Below are positions 48,616-62,489 of a stretch of 64,000 nucleotides of DNA, one piece after another; position 1 is the stretch's first letter; each line of letters begins with the position of its first letter. The DNA lies in assembly GCF_000247695.1 (NCBI RefSeq), contig NW_004624777.1:853516-917515 (forward strand), written 5' to 3'. Below the pieces are notes generated by a model. It searched no databases. It was given only the letters and a program-made list of their open reading frames with translations, and was not told where the DNA came from. Source of the stretch: Heterocephalus glaber. Taxonomy: Eukaryota > Chordata > Mammalia > Rodentia > Bathyergidae. The translations under genes were made by a program, and so were the position numbers.

Positions 48616-51600
48616 CATCAATGTGTTATAGTTTTCATTGTAGAGTTCTTTCACTCTCTGGGTTAAATTTATTCCTTGGAAAATTATTTATTCATATTAT
48701 TTTATCCATTTTAAATGAGATTGATTTTTTAAGGAGGTTTTTATGGTATATTGAAATGTTACTGGTTTTTGTATGCCTATCTTGTATTCTTCAACTTTAC
48801 TGAATTTATCCTTCCTAACAGTTTTGGGGTCAAGTCTTTAGTTTTTTGTCTAAGAACATGTTACCTGCAAACAGGGATAGTTTGGCTTCTTTCTTTCCTG
48901 TTTAGAAACACTGTATTTCTTTCTCTTGTCTAGAAGCTCTGGCTGGTACTTCTAGTACTATGCTCTAATAAGAAGGGTAAAAGTGCATATCCTTACCTCG
49001 TTCCAGAGTTAAAAAGACATTTTCAACTTTTCTTCATTCAGCACACTAGCTATTGGTTTGTTACGTACCACTTCAGTTTTGTTGAGGTATATTTTTTCTC
49101 TATCTAATTTGTCAAAAATATTGATCATGAAGGAATATTCAATTTTATCTATTTTTCTGCATGTATTCAGATGATCATATGGTATGTTTTTCTTCATTCT
49201 ATTTTTATGATGCATCAGTTTATTGATCTCTTTCTGCATCCTTAAACTATCATGGTGCATGATCTTTTTGACATGCTATCAAGATTCAGTTTCCCAGTAT
49301 TTTTGCATCTATGCTCATCAGAGATAGAGATCTGTAATTTTCTTATTTTTGTGTTGTGTCTTTAGCTGGTGTGGTATCAAGATAATGCTGCTTTCATAAA
49401 ATGAGTTCAGAAAAATTTGGCTCCTTTCAATTTTGAGGGGATAGTTTAAGAAAAATTAGTTTTAGTTTTATAATTAGTTTTTTCTCTTTAAAACTTTGGT
49501 AGAATTCAGTGATGTCATTATATTCTGAACTTTGCCTTTTAGGGGAGACTTTTGAGTCTGCTTTTGAGTATTTTCTCTTTTTTCTTAATCTAGCAAATAT
49601 TTGTTAATATTCCTTAGTTTTTCAGAAAGCTAACTTTTAGTTTTATTGACCAATGTGTATTGTTCTTTCAGTCTCAATTTTATTTCCATTATATTTATTT
49701 TATTTTGAATTTTGTTTTTCTTGCCCTTCTTGTTCCTTGAAGCGCTTGTCAGGTTGTTTGAAATACTTCTATATGTTTTAAAATGTACATGTTTATTGCT
49801 ATACACTCTCCTCTCAGTACTGCTTTTGCTATTCCATAGATTTTGGTATGTTGTGTTTTCATTCTTTTTATCTTTCATTTATCTTTTAATTTCTTCATTG
49901 GTTAGTCAGGATCATGTTTAATTTGCATGTATTTGTACAGTTCTCACAGTTGTTTTTGTGGATTTTTTCCACTGTGAACACAAAAGATATAAAATATTTT
50001 GACTTTTAAAAATTTATTGAGACTTTTTTTGTGAATGAATATATTGTTTATGCTGGAGAATGTTTGACACACTTAGGAGGAGAATGTATACTCTGTAGGT
50101 GTTGGACAAAATGTTCTACAAATGTCTGTCAGATCTATTTGGTCTATAGTAGGGGTTAATTCTGTTTTCTTTAATAATATGTCCACTAGTGAAAGTGGGG
50201 TGCTGAAATCCCCAAATATTATTTTATTGGAGTCTTCCCATTTAGATCTAATGACAATAATTGCTTTATATATTTTGTTTATGTCGTATTGGCTACACAT
50301 GTATTTATAATTGTTATATCATCTTGCTGAATTGATTCTTTTGTCATTGTATAATGACCTTTGTCTCTTTTACAGTTTTTTCTTGAAGTCTGTTTATTTT
50401 ATATAAATATAGCTACGTTTTGCTTACTTTTGGTGTTTTTTTTTGTTTGAATATTTTTTCCATCCATTAAATTTAAGTTTATATGTATCATTACCAGTGA
50501 AGTGAGTTTCTACTAGGGAGTGTATAGCTGAGTCTTGTTATTGTTTTTTTTTAACTCATTCATATAATTGAATTTGAAATTTAATCTGTTTACATTCAGG
50601 GTCATACTGATAGGTAACAACATATTCCTGTGATTTTGTCTAGTATTTTTGGTTGTTTTGTACAGACTCTGTATATTTCTTCTTCTGTTATTGTTCAGCT
50701 TTGTGGTTTCATGGTTTTCTGTAGTCATAAGTTTTAACTTCTTTCTCCGTAATTTGTGCGCTTACTCTACTTGTGTGTTAAAAACTTTACCTTTTCAGTT
50801 TTAGATACTCCCCTCAGAATTTCTTATAAAACCAGTCTAGTGGTGACAAATTCTCTTGGCTATTTTCTTTTCTGATTAAACAAAACAAAACAAAACAAAA
50901 CTTTTTTTCTCCATTTCTGAAGGAGAGTTGCCCTGGGTATAGTTATTTTGGGGTTCAGGTTTTAAAATTTTTTTCTTGTAACACATTTTCTTCTGTACTG
51001 CCTGGTGTCTGCTGAAAAAAATCTACCGTTGGTCTAATAATAATTCTCTTATATGTGGCTTAACATTATTCTTTTGTCACTTTTAGAATTATCTTTGTCT
51101 TTGGCTTTTGACAGCTTGATTATAATGTATCTTAGAGAGGACCTCTTTGGTTTGAATCTAATTGCAGTTACTTGAGTTTCATGGATTTGGATGTCCATAT
51201 CTTTCCTGAGATTTGTGAGGTTTTTAGCTATTATCTCATTCAATATATGTTCTGTGCATTTCTCCATCACTTCTCCTCATAGTAAAGGAAACATTGATTT
51301 GTCTAATGATGTCTCATAGGTCTCAAGGCTTTTCTTAATTCTTTTTCATTCTCCTTTCCTCATGTTTTATTCACCTCTATGTGAATTCAAAAGGTCTATC
51401 TTCGTGTTTAGAAATTCTTCTACTTGATCTAGTTTCTTATTATAGCTTTGAATTTTTTTGTCTAGATTTTACTCAATGGGCATATCAGCTGCAAGATTTG
51501 TTAGTTCTTTCTCATATTATCTATCCTTGTTGAATTTCTTATTCAGATGATGAATTGTTTTCCTGATTTCATTATATTGTCTGTATTATCTTGGATCTTG

Positions 51601-52540
51601 CCAAGTTTCCTTAATTGTTACCTTGATTAATTTCACTGGCATTTCATAAACTTCTTTTTTGGGGTTCTGTTACTTGAGAATTATTGTGTTCTTTAGGCTA
51701 GTCATGTTTTTTTGATTTTTCTGTTTTTAGTGTCTTCACAGTGATATTGGTTCACATAGGACAGCAGACACCTTGTCCAATTTTAATTTCTTTTTTTTTT
51801 TCTGTTGGGAGAAACTTTTGACTATTGTGTGAGTATGATGCATTAGCTTTGATTCTGAGAGGACTCAGTACTGTGATTTTTGCTTAATTTCTTTGTCTAT
51901 AATCCTCATCAGTGATTTCTTGCTTATGTCAGGAGCCTAGCCTGCAACTATGTATAATTATGATGAAACGTGACATAGTTTTGGTAGGACTGGAGCTGCT
52001 TCCCAGCTCCCTGTTGGGTTGGGATAAGGTGTTCAAAGTCACTGCAGGCTGGGAGATGTGTGTTGGGGTCTTTAGTGCAAGTCTATCTGTTACATGGGCA
52101 CCATGTAGGTGTGGAGCTTGGGTCTCAGACTTTCTGATGATCAAGGCTCTGAGTAATCAGAACCATGATGCTACAGATAACCATGTGAGTATGGTGGAAT
52201 AATGGTAGAATCTCAAGGATAGAAATATGCTGTGGTTATTTCCAGGGCAGAACTCAGTTTCAAGATGATTCTCAGCTACAGCCTCTTAGGTCGTAGTAGA
52301 TGTGGGACACACACATGGGGCTTCTGCTCTGTGGTGATGTGGTTGTGTGAACTCTGGTCAGATCTACAAGATGTGTTTGTGGCCTATAAGGCCTGAAGGA
52401 GTGCTCTGTGTATCAGTATGCAGTAGCAATGGGCCAGTTGGGATCTGCAACTTGCCTCTTTCCCAGCAAGAAAAAGGTTGTCTTGAGACAAAGCTGATCT
52501 GAGAAAGAGAGGCAATACTGATATTTAATTTATTTTAGAG
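48610..52540 (-). mobile_element. Old long L1 with ORF1 and ORF2 remnants
   Basis: On the minus strand the order is 5' region (about 52540-51950), ORF1 C-terminal remnant (about 51270-51049, with MDIQIHETQ and IIIKLSKAKDKD), ORF2 start (about 50620, MLLPISMTLNVNRLNFK), endonuclease part (about 50300-50073, GDFSTPLSLVDILLKK then DLTDICRTF) and reverse-transcriptase part (about 49260-49009, DKLDREKIYLNKTEV). Every frame is broken by stops. The 3' end of ORF2 and the 3' UTR are missing; SINEs flank this end. Confidence 0.85.
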
Positions 52541-54879
52541 CAACTTTTTCAGCACTTAAGAAACAATCTGTCCATGATGAAAGTACCTATCCTGTCAATA
52601 TAAGAAATTGCAATTTGTTTCCATTATGATTTATACTTTGCTATGTGTATACTTTTCTGCATGTACTACATATATGTGATGGGTTCCAAACCTTGTCACA
52701 TGTTTCCTCATTTCCTAACCTTGAGTACAGAGAATTGATCCTGGACCTTGTGAATTTTCTCCTGTGTATATTATGTGCAATATTTCCTCACAAGTTTTCT
52801 TTCAGGTTAGCCTGCCTTGTCAAGGTCTACCACCTGGAATCTTGCTACCTGATCTTAGTCTTTGCTTAAGGATTTGCTTATACACACAGACAGCACATTA
52901 TGTTAGTGCTGAATTTTACCAATTGATGCTTAGAAACGACTTTTCCTCTTTGCCTTGAGCTCTGTATCATGTTTGTGTCGCTATGCAAGACTAGCATGCT
53001 CTATCTCTAGTCTGATAGGTCTATCTCTGTGTTCCCTTTATATTAACAAGATAAATGTTCTAGTGACAGAAACGCTGCTAAAATCTTCTTGTTAGGAACC
53101 CCCCCCACCCCCTGTGCAATGTACTGTGCTTTCACTTAGGCTGTAGGATGGACTGCAGGAGATATTCTTTGTAACACATTAAACAGGCTCTCTTACTCCT
53201 TTTCTCCACTCTGAAATAGTGTTAATTGCAGGAATATTTTCATGGATTTTGTATTTGCAAAATCTGATCACTATTGTTATTTTGGGGGGCTTTATACATA
53301 ACTAAGCTCAAGGATATATGACTGCCTTAAATATCTAATTTTATGGAGATACCATATAATTTGAATTAAAAATTGAAGACATTCTTATAAGGTTTTAAAT
53401 AAACTAAGAGTATAATCAAGAACTCCAAAATGACAAAGTGTGCTTAACACAATTTAACTACTGGTAGACCGATTTTTTTGTCCCTCTGGAGATATAAAAG
53501 ATCTATAAGCCAAGAGGGAGGAAAAGTTTCCTAATTGTTCTCACTGGAAATTTATAGGATCCTAGTCATCCTTATAGAGGGATCAGTGTCTAGTAGACAG
53601 CATTATACAGATACTAAAGACATCATTTTTGTCCTGGAAGTATGATTAAGGGCTGTTATGTGCTACAGTGCAAAGAAATAGGCTCACTTCTCAACAAGTA
53701 CAACAAAATTCAGATGGTTTGAAGAACACTGAAGTACAGCTATAAATGTAGTCCTTATTTATGGGGCTCTGAAAGGTGAGCATTGTTGTCACTATAGAAA
53801 CTACTTAGAGTGGTTACTAACCTTTCCCATCGTCTTATGTTAATACCTCTCAGACATGTGATTCACACCCTACACATTTTGAATCTGAAACCTTACTGTT
53901 TCCATAGCTCTTCACTGCTCCAACAGAGACCAAAAATCACTTTTAATGCAAATGAGTTCCTCATGGTAGAAGCAATGAATGGTGACTATTTTCCCAATTG
54001 TATTTGGAGGAAGTAAGTTCCAGTACCAATTTTTTGTGGGTAACCTATATAATTTAGCACTGATTTTGGTACAGCTTCTGTAATTTTTTTAAATGACTTT
54101 TCACTTCTTTCTGAGTTAAGGTTCCTCCTGGGAAAATTTTGCAGAAACTTTGGAATTCATCTTTTGATAAGTCATGATGGTGTCAAATTTTTCTTCATGC
54201 TTTATATAGTTACCTTTAATAAGAAAAACTTACCCTAATTAAATTTCTTGCACGAATAGAACAGCAGTGCAAAGGCTATATAGATAGAAACTTATGGAGC
54301 AAACATTGATTCAGTGGTATAAGAATATATATTATTTTTGCTGTATTTGTTTGTTATTTGTATATGATATCTTTTCTCCAGTCAATACACCTATCACATA
54401 GCTAGAAGTCTTCCAATTTGGTTTTCCATATGTTGGCAAGTAACTTATAACAAAGCAGTTAAATTACTTACTGAATGAATAGTATTAGTAACTTTCAAAA
54501 TTACATATTCTTATTACATTGTAAACACAGTTTAAATATTGTACTTCACAAATTAGGGTTAGATAAAAGCTTAAAATTTACAAACCAGTTTCAGCAACAG
54601 AAAATTTTATCACTGTTACCAATAATTGAGATTAATATATCTAATTATAAACACTTTTCAAAAACATATGTGAGTTGAAGATGATAATTATTAACATTAT
54701 CTTGAACTCAACTGAGGCCAAGTTAAAAGGAATTCTTTATTCATATGTAAAAATACATTAATACAGCTTTCAGCTACAATTGGATACAAAATAAAGATTC
54801 TAAACTTGATGATCTTTAAACTATTTATTTACTATGATTTCACATTCAGTATAGTGAGTTGGAGTTAGAAAGCACCTTT

Positions 54880-55360
54880 TCATTGCTGGTCCAAAATATC
54901 TGACATAAACAACTTACAAAGAAAGGTTTATTTTGGCTCGCAGTTTCACAGGTCAATGGTTAGCGGACTCTAAGGCAGAAACATCAAGGCAGAGAGACAT
55001 GGCAGAGAAAAGCTGCTCACCTCAAGGCAGCTAGGAAGGAGAGTGTACAGGAATAGAACTAGAGTCAGGTGTGGTGGCTCACACCTGTAATCCCAGTACT
55101 CAGGAGGCTGAGGCAAGAGGATCGCCATGAGTTGGAGGCCAGCCTGAGCTACATAGTGAGACATTGTGTCAAAAAAATAAAAGAAAGAAAAAGAAATACC
55201 CTCAAAGTTATGACCCCAGTGACCTACTTCCTCTAAGGAGGTCCCACTTCCTAATAGCCTACTCAGCTAGGAACTCATCAATTTATTGATGAGATTACTG
55301 GCCTCAACAAATGAGTCTTTGGGTGTATACTTCATAGTTAAATCATAACAGAAGCTTACC
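54880..55360 (-). mobile_element. MaLR-type LTR with B1 insertion
   Basis: Complement of an LTR: AAATATCTGACATAAACAACTTACAAAGAAAGGTTTATTTTGGCTCGC, then GTGACCTACTTCCTC after the B1 at 55067-55190, ending TTAAATCATAACAG. Confidence 0.8.
55067..55190 (+). mobile_element. B1 SINE inside an LTR
   Basis: GTCAGGTGTGGTGGCTCACACCTGTAATCCC to GAGACATTGTGTCAAAAAAATAAAAG; lacks the internal 29-bp duplication, so it is a shorter, proto-B1-like form. Confidence 0.9.
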
Positions 55361-55646
55361 TTTCTGATGTTGAAGCACTTTACCTGAAACTTCAAATTAC
55401 TGAACAAGAAGAAACAATTTGAAGAGAGGAGTCTAGAGATCCTGATTCAGGGAATTACATGAAGGTTGGCCATGTGCCCCTTCCTAATATAAGGTCACCA
55501 AGACATCAGCACTCAACTACAATTCTTATTTTTTCTAAGGAAAAAGTTGTTTTTTGCTTCTGTGCTAAATAATAAGATATTATTTTTACTATATCTACAT
55601 GGTTTCAGAGAGTTTATATAAAATGGCAACTTGAACTAGGAGTTGT

Positions 55647-55682
55647 CACACACACACACACATGCATGCATGCACACACACA
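55647..55682 (+). repeat. (CA)n/(CATG)n microsatellite
   Basis: CA run interrupted by CATGCATGCATG. Confidence 0.93.
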
Positions 55683-55739
55683 TGCAGATAATCTGATTTT
55701 AAAAGTAGGTAATAGACTTAAACAGACATTTTTTAAAAG

Positions 55740-56690
55740 ACATACAAATTGTCAAATAGATACATTAAAAATGCTCAAACATTACTAATCCTCAGAGAAA
55801 TGTGAATCAGAACTACACAATGAGATATCGTCTACTCCAATTAGAACAGTCATTACCAAAATGACAAAAAATAACAAGTGTTGACAAGGATGTGGAGAAA
55901 GGGCAACAACTCTCATACAGTACAGCTATTATGGAAAACAGGTTAAGATCATTCAAAAAAACTAGAAATAAAACTGCCTATAATCTTGCAATCTATTACA
56001 TATACTGCAATTACATATACTGCAATATATTACATACACTGCAATAATATACTTAGACACACACACAAGGAATGAAATCAGTAGGTGGAAAAGATGTTTA
56101 AATGGAAATGTTTATTGCAACACTATTCACAATAGCCAAGATATGTAATTGGCCCAGATGTCCATTAATGGACGTATGGGTGAAATATTATATATATATA
56201 CATATATATATGTATATGTATATATAAACACATACATATAATAGTGGAATATCATTTAACCATAAAATGGTGTCATTTTCAGCAACATGGATGAGCATGG
56301 AGAACATTATGTTAAATGAAACAAGACAGGCATAGACAGATAAATACTGTTCTTATATGTGTAAGCTAAAATTATTAATGTTGCAGAGTAGAATAGTGGT
56401 TACCAAGTCTTTGGAAGTAAAGAGAAATTGGTTTTTGGAGAGAGGATGGTTAAGTGGTACAGGGATACAGTTGGACAGGAGGAGTAACTTGTATTTCTAG
56501 TGTCCTATAGTACAGTAGGGTAACTACAGTTGGCAACAATTAATTGTATATTTCAAAATAGCTATTAGGATTTTGAAATGTTCCCAATAAAAAGAAGTGA
56601 TTAATATTTGAGATGATGGGTACAGCAATTACCCAGCTCAACAATACTACTACAGTTACATTATTTTAAAATATTTGTCAATCTAAAAGA
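55740..56690 (+). mobile_element. Old L1 3' fragment
   Basis: Typical L1M landmarks: AACAAGTGTTGACAAGGATGTGGAGAAA, then GCAACACTATTCACAATAGCCAAGA, then CAGCAACATGGATGAGCATGGAGA. It is interrupted by a TA-rich microsatellite and has no intact frame. Confidence 0.85.
56190..56245. repeat. TA-rich, partly palindromic microsatellite
   Basis: ATATATATATACATATATATATGTATATG can fold back on itself; it expanded inside the old L1 fragment. Confidence 0.85.
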
Positions 56691-57994
56691 TTGAAATGAT
56701 ACTACTTATATTTTAAGCTAGTTTTCAAGGTATAATGTCTTCCATATTTAAAAAATAACTAAGTTTCTACAACAAAACTGAATGTCCCCTACCTATGCTT
56801 TGACACTTAAAGTCTGGTAGCCATAGTGGCAATGCACAATAAACAGCAATCCTAGAGGAATTTTTCTATGTGAGACTAAATTTTGCCTAGGAATCCCACA
56901 TTGCTCTAGTACTTTGAAAAGATAGGGTCAACACCAAATAAATAGAAATACTTAAAATCTTTGTCATAATTCTCACAAAATGAGTATGTAGAGATGAAAT
57001 GATAGGAGTTAATCTTACTATTATTTGGTTTATTTATTTTGGGTTCTTGGGTTCAACATTTCACATACGTCCTCCACTCTCATCTCCTCTGTTTCCCTTT
57101 TCCTGCCGGTCTCCAAGTGTTATTACATTCTATAAAAATATTTTACTCATGCAATTGCAATACCGTTTTAAGTTTCAAGCTCAGTAGTGCAAAATGTGGA
57201 GGTGTTTAAATCTCCAGTTTTATATATATTTTTTCATAAAAAATGAAAATCAAAATCTCAAATGTAGCAGCTGGCAGAAAAACATTATTTTTCTTCTTTT
57301 CCCTATATATGTAAGTGGCATCAAATTCAAATATTTTATTACAGAAAATCCTTGCCAATTTAAATGTCCAATTTCTCAATAAGACATGAATCAGAAAAAG
57401 TCAATATGTTTGCAAATGTGATGCTAAATTTTGCCCTTAGGTGTTTTAGCTAAATTTCCACTTGCTTCAGTGGAGTGACAAAAAATAGATCTGAGGAAAA
57501 AATGTGACCCATGAAATTGTAAATGATTGTCAAGTAGGTAGGGTAGGTAAAATATTTCTTATGCTTGTGATTGTATAGTACCTGTCAAATTTTCAAAAGG
57601 AAGACATTTAAAATCTCACAATATAACAAAATTCAATTAAGAAGTTGTTAATTTAACTAGCTTTGAAGAGCAATATTTTAAAGAATTTTTGAATAAAATA
57701 CTTCTTGGTTCAAAAATATTTACTCATCTCAATATCTTTCTTATACATGACAAAAAATTTCTAGCCCAATAATATTTCATATAACAATTAGTTGTAATGT
57801 AAAACCTGAAACAGTTTCAAGTATAACCTAATACACAGTATGAAATAACCATTTTGCTTGATGGGATACATTTAGTTATCAGCATAAGATCCTAACAGTG
57901 GTTCCATGGAAAATAGAGACAAATTGTAGGATACTGCTGAAAAATGGGTTTAATGTTTTTCACTAAATTCAAGAATCAAAAATTCACTTTTTAG

Positions 57995-58077
57995 GGCCGG
58001 GGATTTAGCTCAGTGGTGCTGCCGCCTGCCTCACAAGTCCAAGGCCCTGAATTCAATCCCCAGTACCAAAAACCCCA
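57995..58077 (+). mobile_element. ID-like SINE
   Basis: GGGCCGGGGATTTAGCTCAGTGG to CAATCCCCAGTACC with a short A tail. Weak flanking repeat CACTTTTTAG and CCATTTTTAG. Confidence 0.9.
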
Positions 58078-58404
58078 CCATTTTTAGACCTTCATTGGCA
58101 CAACCTTAATATATTTAATTATTCTAATTTTCTAGAAATAGTTTTATCAGCATTTATGCTTCATATACTGATTTCCTGTTTACCAGCCATCTTTGTTTTA
58201 GATTATTTCATTCTTATGCTGCTTCTCACATTTCACTGACACCACTCATTGTTTAGAATCTAAAGCCACACATGTATGACAACACTTACATGTCCATACT
58301 CCAGCTTCTTTTTGCTTTAATATAATGTAGACATGACTGCTTGATTATTCTTAAAATATTTTGACACATCCTTTTTCTAATAGCTTGATTTATTATCAGC
58401 TTTC

Positions 58405-58725
58405 TTTGCACTGAGACACAATGCCCGATACTCACAAACTGAAGGAGGAGAGGCTTAATTTGGATCATGGTTTTGGGAAATTCAGTCCATGGTTTACTGG
58501 CTCCAAAGTAGAAACATCATGGTGGAGCAAAGCTGCTCCATTCATGGAGTCAGGAAAGCAGGGGAATCAGTGCTGGAAAGGAAGGGAGAAGGGACCAGAT
58601 AAAGACCCCCAAGCCCATACCTCTGAGACTCACCCAGACACACCCACTGATGTGTTCCATCAGTTACTCAAGGTGGATCCAAAAGCCAACAAGTTGACAT
58701 TCCACCCTAACCACCAGACTTGAAT
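58405..58725 (-). mobile_element. ERVL (MT2/MLT2-like) solitary LTR
   Basis: Complement of an ERVL LTR: GGAGGAGAGGCTTAATTTGG, then AGTAGAAACATCATGGTGGAGCAAAGC, then CTCAAGGTGGATCC ... AAGTTGACATTCC. Confidence 0.8.
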
Positions 58726-59944
58726 AATTCCTCATACCAAATGGGTATTTCTAAATCCTTATCCTGAAATCAAAAGACTGCCCACAAACTGGTTTCATCC
58801 TACTCACTCTTTCTCAATGGCCCCTATTCATTCAGAATCCCTTGTCCAATCAAACACATTTATTCTCTCTTATCACATTCTGCTGAAAGTCATGTTTACA
58901 CTGTTTATTGCCAGAAAAATCTTCTTAATTATTTTTTTCTTCTTTAACTGCTACCTTTCTTTACAGTGTAACGTATACTTTAGCTTTTTCATGTCACCAT
59001 TTTGGCTACCACCAGTGATCTTTCTGGCTTTTATATATTCATAGTTTTTGCTATCTGTTTATTCATTTAGCCCTGAACAACCATTATTATACAATTTTGG
59101 ATACTAAAAGAGGAACAGATAGCTTTAAAAAAAAAAGAATCAGATCTGTATGAATCTCCTCATTAGCAATACCAGACAGAGGAAAGCAATCAAACAAAAT
59201 GAAGGAAAAGAAAATTGTACCTAGAATTCTACTTTTTAACCAACTGTCATTGAAATTTAAATAAAAATAATGGCATTTTTAATTATATATGACTGCATAA
59301 CATTTATTATGCAAAACTCTCTGAAAAAACTCAAAATTTACAATCCAGCAGGAAGAAAAATAAAACTATGCTGATGTAATGACATAAAAAGATAACCACA
59401 ATATAAGTAAATTTATACACTTATTGGTTGCAAAATTCAAAATCTTTTTGTTATCAATCTAAATATACAATGATAGATATTATTGCTACAGCAAATGGAT
59501 AGAATAGAACATGTGAGGAGGAACTAGAGGGAAGCAGAGATGCATAAAAGCATGTTAAAGCTCAAGAGCTTAGTCTAATTAACTCTAGAAACTGTGAGAG
59601 AAAAAGTTTAGACATGTACAGTAAAAAATTTTAGAATGTTCAGAAGAAGTAGAAAAGGAAAAAATATAGATAGAAGAAGATAAAAATAAAATGAAATAAA
59701 AAATAAGGAAAATGTCAAAATATAAGGGTATTTACTGTTGATTGTTTAAAAATAGTCTATAAGAGGTGGAAGTAAGGAAATGTCCATTAAAAGATGAAAG
59801 TGAAAACACTTCAGTATCTGTATACATACTTTTAAAAGAAACTGAAAAGAAATGTCCTTTGTATGAAAACGGATATAAAGCAGCAGTCTAGAGCAAATTC
59901 TCTTGACAATCAAGCAGTGGTATAATCATTAAGAGCTCAAATTT

Positions 59945-60095
59945 GTTAGTTTTTTGAGACAGGATCTCACTATGTAGTGCAAACTGACCTTGAACTTACT
60001 ATGTAGCCCAGGCTGGCCTTGAACTCACAGCAATCCTCTTGCCTCAGCCTCCCGAGTGCTGGGATTACAGATGTGCACCAGCAGACCAGCTAGGA
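59945..60095 (-). mobile_element. B1 SINE
   Basis: TTTTTTGAGACAGGATCTCACTATGTAGTGC to GGGATTACAGATGTGCACC, with the internal duplication. Confidence 0.92.
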
Positions 60096-60748
60096 ACTCA
60101 AATATGAAGTGTGGCTGAATTTGATTTTCGAAAAATCACCTCTTAGATACAGGATTTGTACCTCTGTCAACATGGAGTGAAAAAGTGACTGTGATCTGCT
60201 TCCTTATTCTTTCTCTGTTTAAACAACCCTTTACTCTCCCAACTCTAAATCCTCATAACAGACTCTGCATGTAGCAAATGAAGCAAAGAAGCAGTAATTG
60301 TGTTGTGACTGGTCTGGTTCGGGGTCAGTTTTCTTAAGAACTGATTCAGTTTTACTTTAGCTGCAGCTGTCACAGAGAGACCAGCCCTTCAACCCATGGA
60401 GGAACAACTTTACTTCTGACAGCATTCATGTGGGCTTCTCTGGCTGCAAAACTTCTCCAATTGGCTGTATTATCACACGGGTGAGGGCTACCTGGAAAGT
60501 CCCATGGCTTTGAGTTCCCTCTTCCAAGTGAAGGCATTGGAAATAACTGGAATCTTTCAGAATTCAAAAGCTCACACAAAAATAGGGCATTGATTTGACC
60601 TTTCCAGATTCAATCTTTGGACCCAACCATACTGCACCCCTTTATGACCAGCAATGAAGAAGGTATCTGTCTTTAGCCTTCAATTAAGAACTTGACTCTA
60701 CTGATTATTTTTCTATACCCTCTTATTTTCAATAAGCACATCGCTTTC

Positions 60749-62082
60749 TTTTTTTTATTAAATTCTTTTATTGGTACATTGTAGGTGTACAACACAATTA
60801 CATTTCTCATTGGGAATTGACCTTTATATAATGCATCTTGGTTCTTATTTTTTCCCCATTCCTAGCCCTCCCTTCACCCCCTCCACCCTTCCTTATTTAC
60901 AAAGACTTTATTTCCATTTTGTCCATTTCTCATCATTTTTCCTTTCCCTTCTTTCCTTTCCCCTGCCCCTCCCACTACCCCTACCCCTTTGGACTTTTTC
61001 TTCCTATTTTACATTATCGATTATTCATTCTAATCATTGGTACATTTTAGGTATACAATATAATGACATTCATCATTGGAAATTTGCACCTTTATATAGT
61101 CTCTCTTGGTTCTTATTTTTCACCCTTGCCCAGCCCTCCCTTCAACCCCTCCAGTCCTCCCTATTTACAAAGATTTTGTTCCTAGTTTTCAATTTTCTCA
61201 TATTAATCCCATTCCCTTCTATCCTTTCCCTTAGCCCTCCCAGTTCCTTGCCTTTGCCCCTTTTCTTCCTATCTCACATGACCTATTATACATTTAGTCC
61301 TTATTTACACTTTCAGTTTCTCACACCAGAGAAACTATTCGTTATTTATACATGTGTGTCCTATTTATTTCACTTAAAAGTATTGCCTCAATGTGCATCC
61401 ACTTAGCTATAAATGTCTCTAATTTCTCATTTTTTAATGGCTGAGTAGTACTCCATTTTATAAAAAAACCACATTTTCTTTATCCAGTCTCCAGTTGATG
61501 GGCATTTGGGCTGTTTCCAAGTTTTAGCTATTACAAACTGCACTGCTATGAACATGGGCACACATATATCACTGTGGTATGATTCTTTTAATTCTTCAGG
61601 GAAAATCCCCAGCAGGGGAATAGGGGGGGTCAAATGGGACCTCCAGTCCTAGTTCTTTGAGGTATCTCCATACTGATTTCCACAGTGGTTGCACCAGTCT
61701 GCACTCCCACCAGCAGAGGAGCAGGGTTCCTCTTTCCCCACAGCCCCGCCAGCATTTGTTATTGGTTGATTTCATGATAGCAGCCATTCTTTCTGGAGTG
61801 AAGTGGAATCTCAGCATTGTTTTCATTTGCATCTCTCCAATGACCAGTGATGATGAACATTTTTTCATGTATTTATTTGCTATTTCTACTTCTTTGTCTG
61901 AGAAATGTCTGTTCATTTCAGATGCCCATTTTCGGATTGGGTCTTTAAATTTTGGAATTCTGATCTTTTAAGTTCCTTATAGATTCGAGATAGTAGACCT
62001 TTGTCTGAGGAAGAGCAGGTAAAGATTTTTTCCCACATTGTGGGTTGTCTCTTCACACTGCTGGTGGTTTCTCTTGCTGAGT
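60749..62082 (-). mobile_element. 5'-truncated L1 with doubled 3' UTR
   Basis: The minus strand carries an ORF2 C-terminal remnant (about 61430-61920, with [20 protein letters not shown] and MEYYSAIKK), then a 3' UTR ending at about 61036, then a second 3' UTR copy (about 60757-61026) ending in AATAAA and an A tail. The whole unit is bounded by one 12-bp duplication, CACATCGCTTTC (60737-60748) and CACATCTCTTTC (62083-62094), so it inserted as a single piece. Confidence 0.88.
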
Positions 62083-62489
62083 CACATCTCTTTCAATAGG
62101 TGCACCTCCAAAATTTGGGATTGAAAATTAGACACTGAGCTTTAAACACCTAAATACTTTATAGCAAGCACTGTGTTTCTCCAAATTCCCTCTCACATAC
62201 CTTCTTGGTAAAGACTGTCAAAGCAGTTTAGAGTCACTGGCACCTGAAGTCAGACTGGGAATCTTATTCCAAGCATTAGGCTCTGTTTAAACTTAACTTT
62301 GTAAAATCTAGTAACATTGTTCTCAACAAGGATTTGTCTCCACTCCTAGCCTTGCGCTGTTTGGTAACATCGATGGGCCAAAGAGGTCAATCCACCACTG
62401 ACTGCTACCATTGGAAGTGATCCCTCATGCTTTTATATAGCCATGGTTTTGAAGTAAAAATACTTCACACCATCATACAACCTTAGCAT

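Noticed and set aside
48610..52540. Active full-length L1
   Set aside because: ORF1 and ORF2 are recognisable only as fragments with many stops, and the 3' end is absent.
60771..61406. 211-codon plus-strand frame
   Set aside because: It is the antisense of the L1 3' UTR purine tract, translating as Pro/Ser/Phe-rich low complexity.
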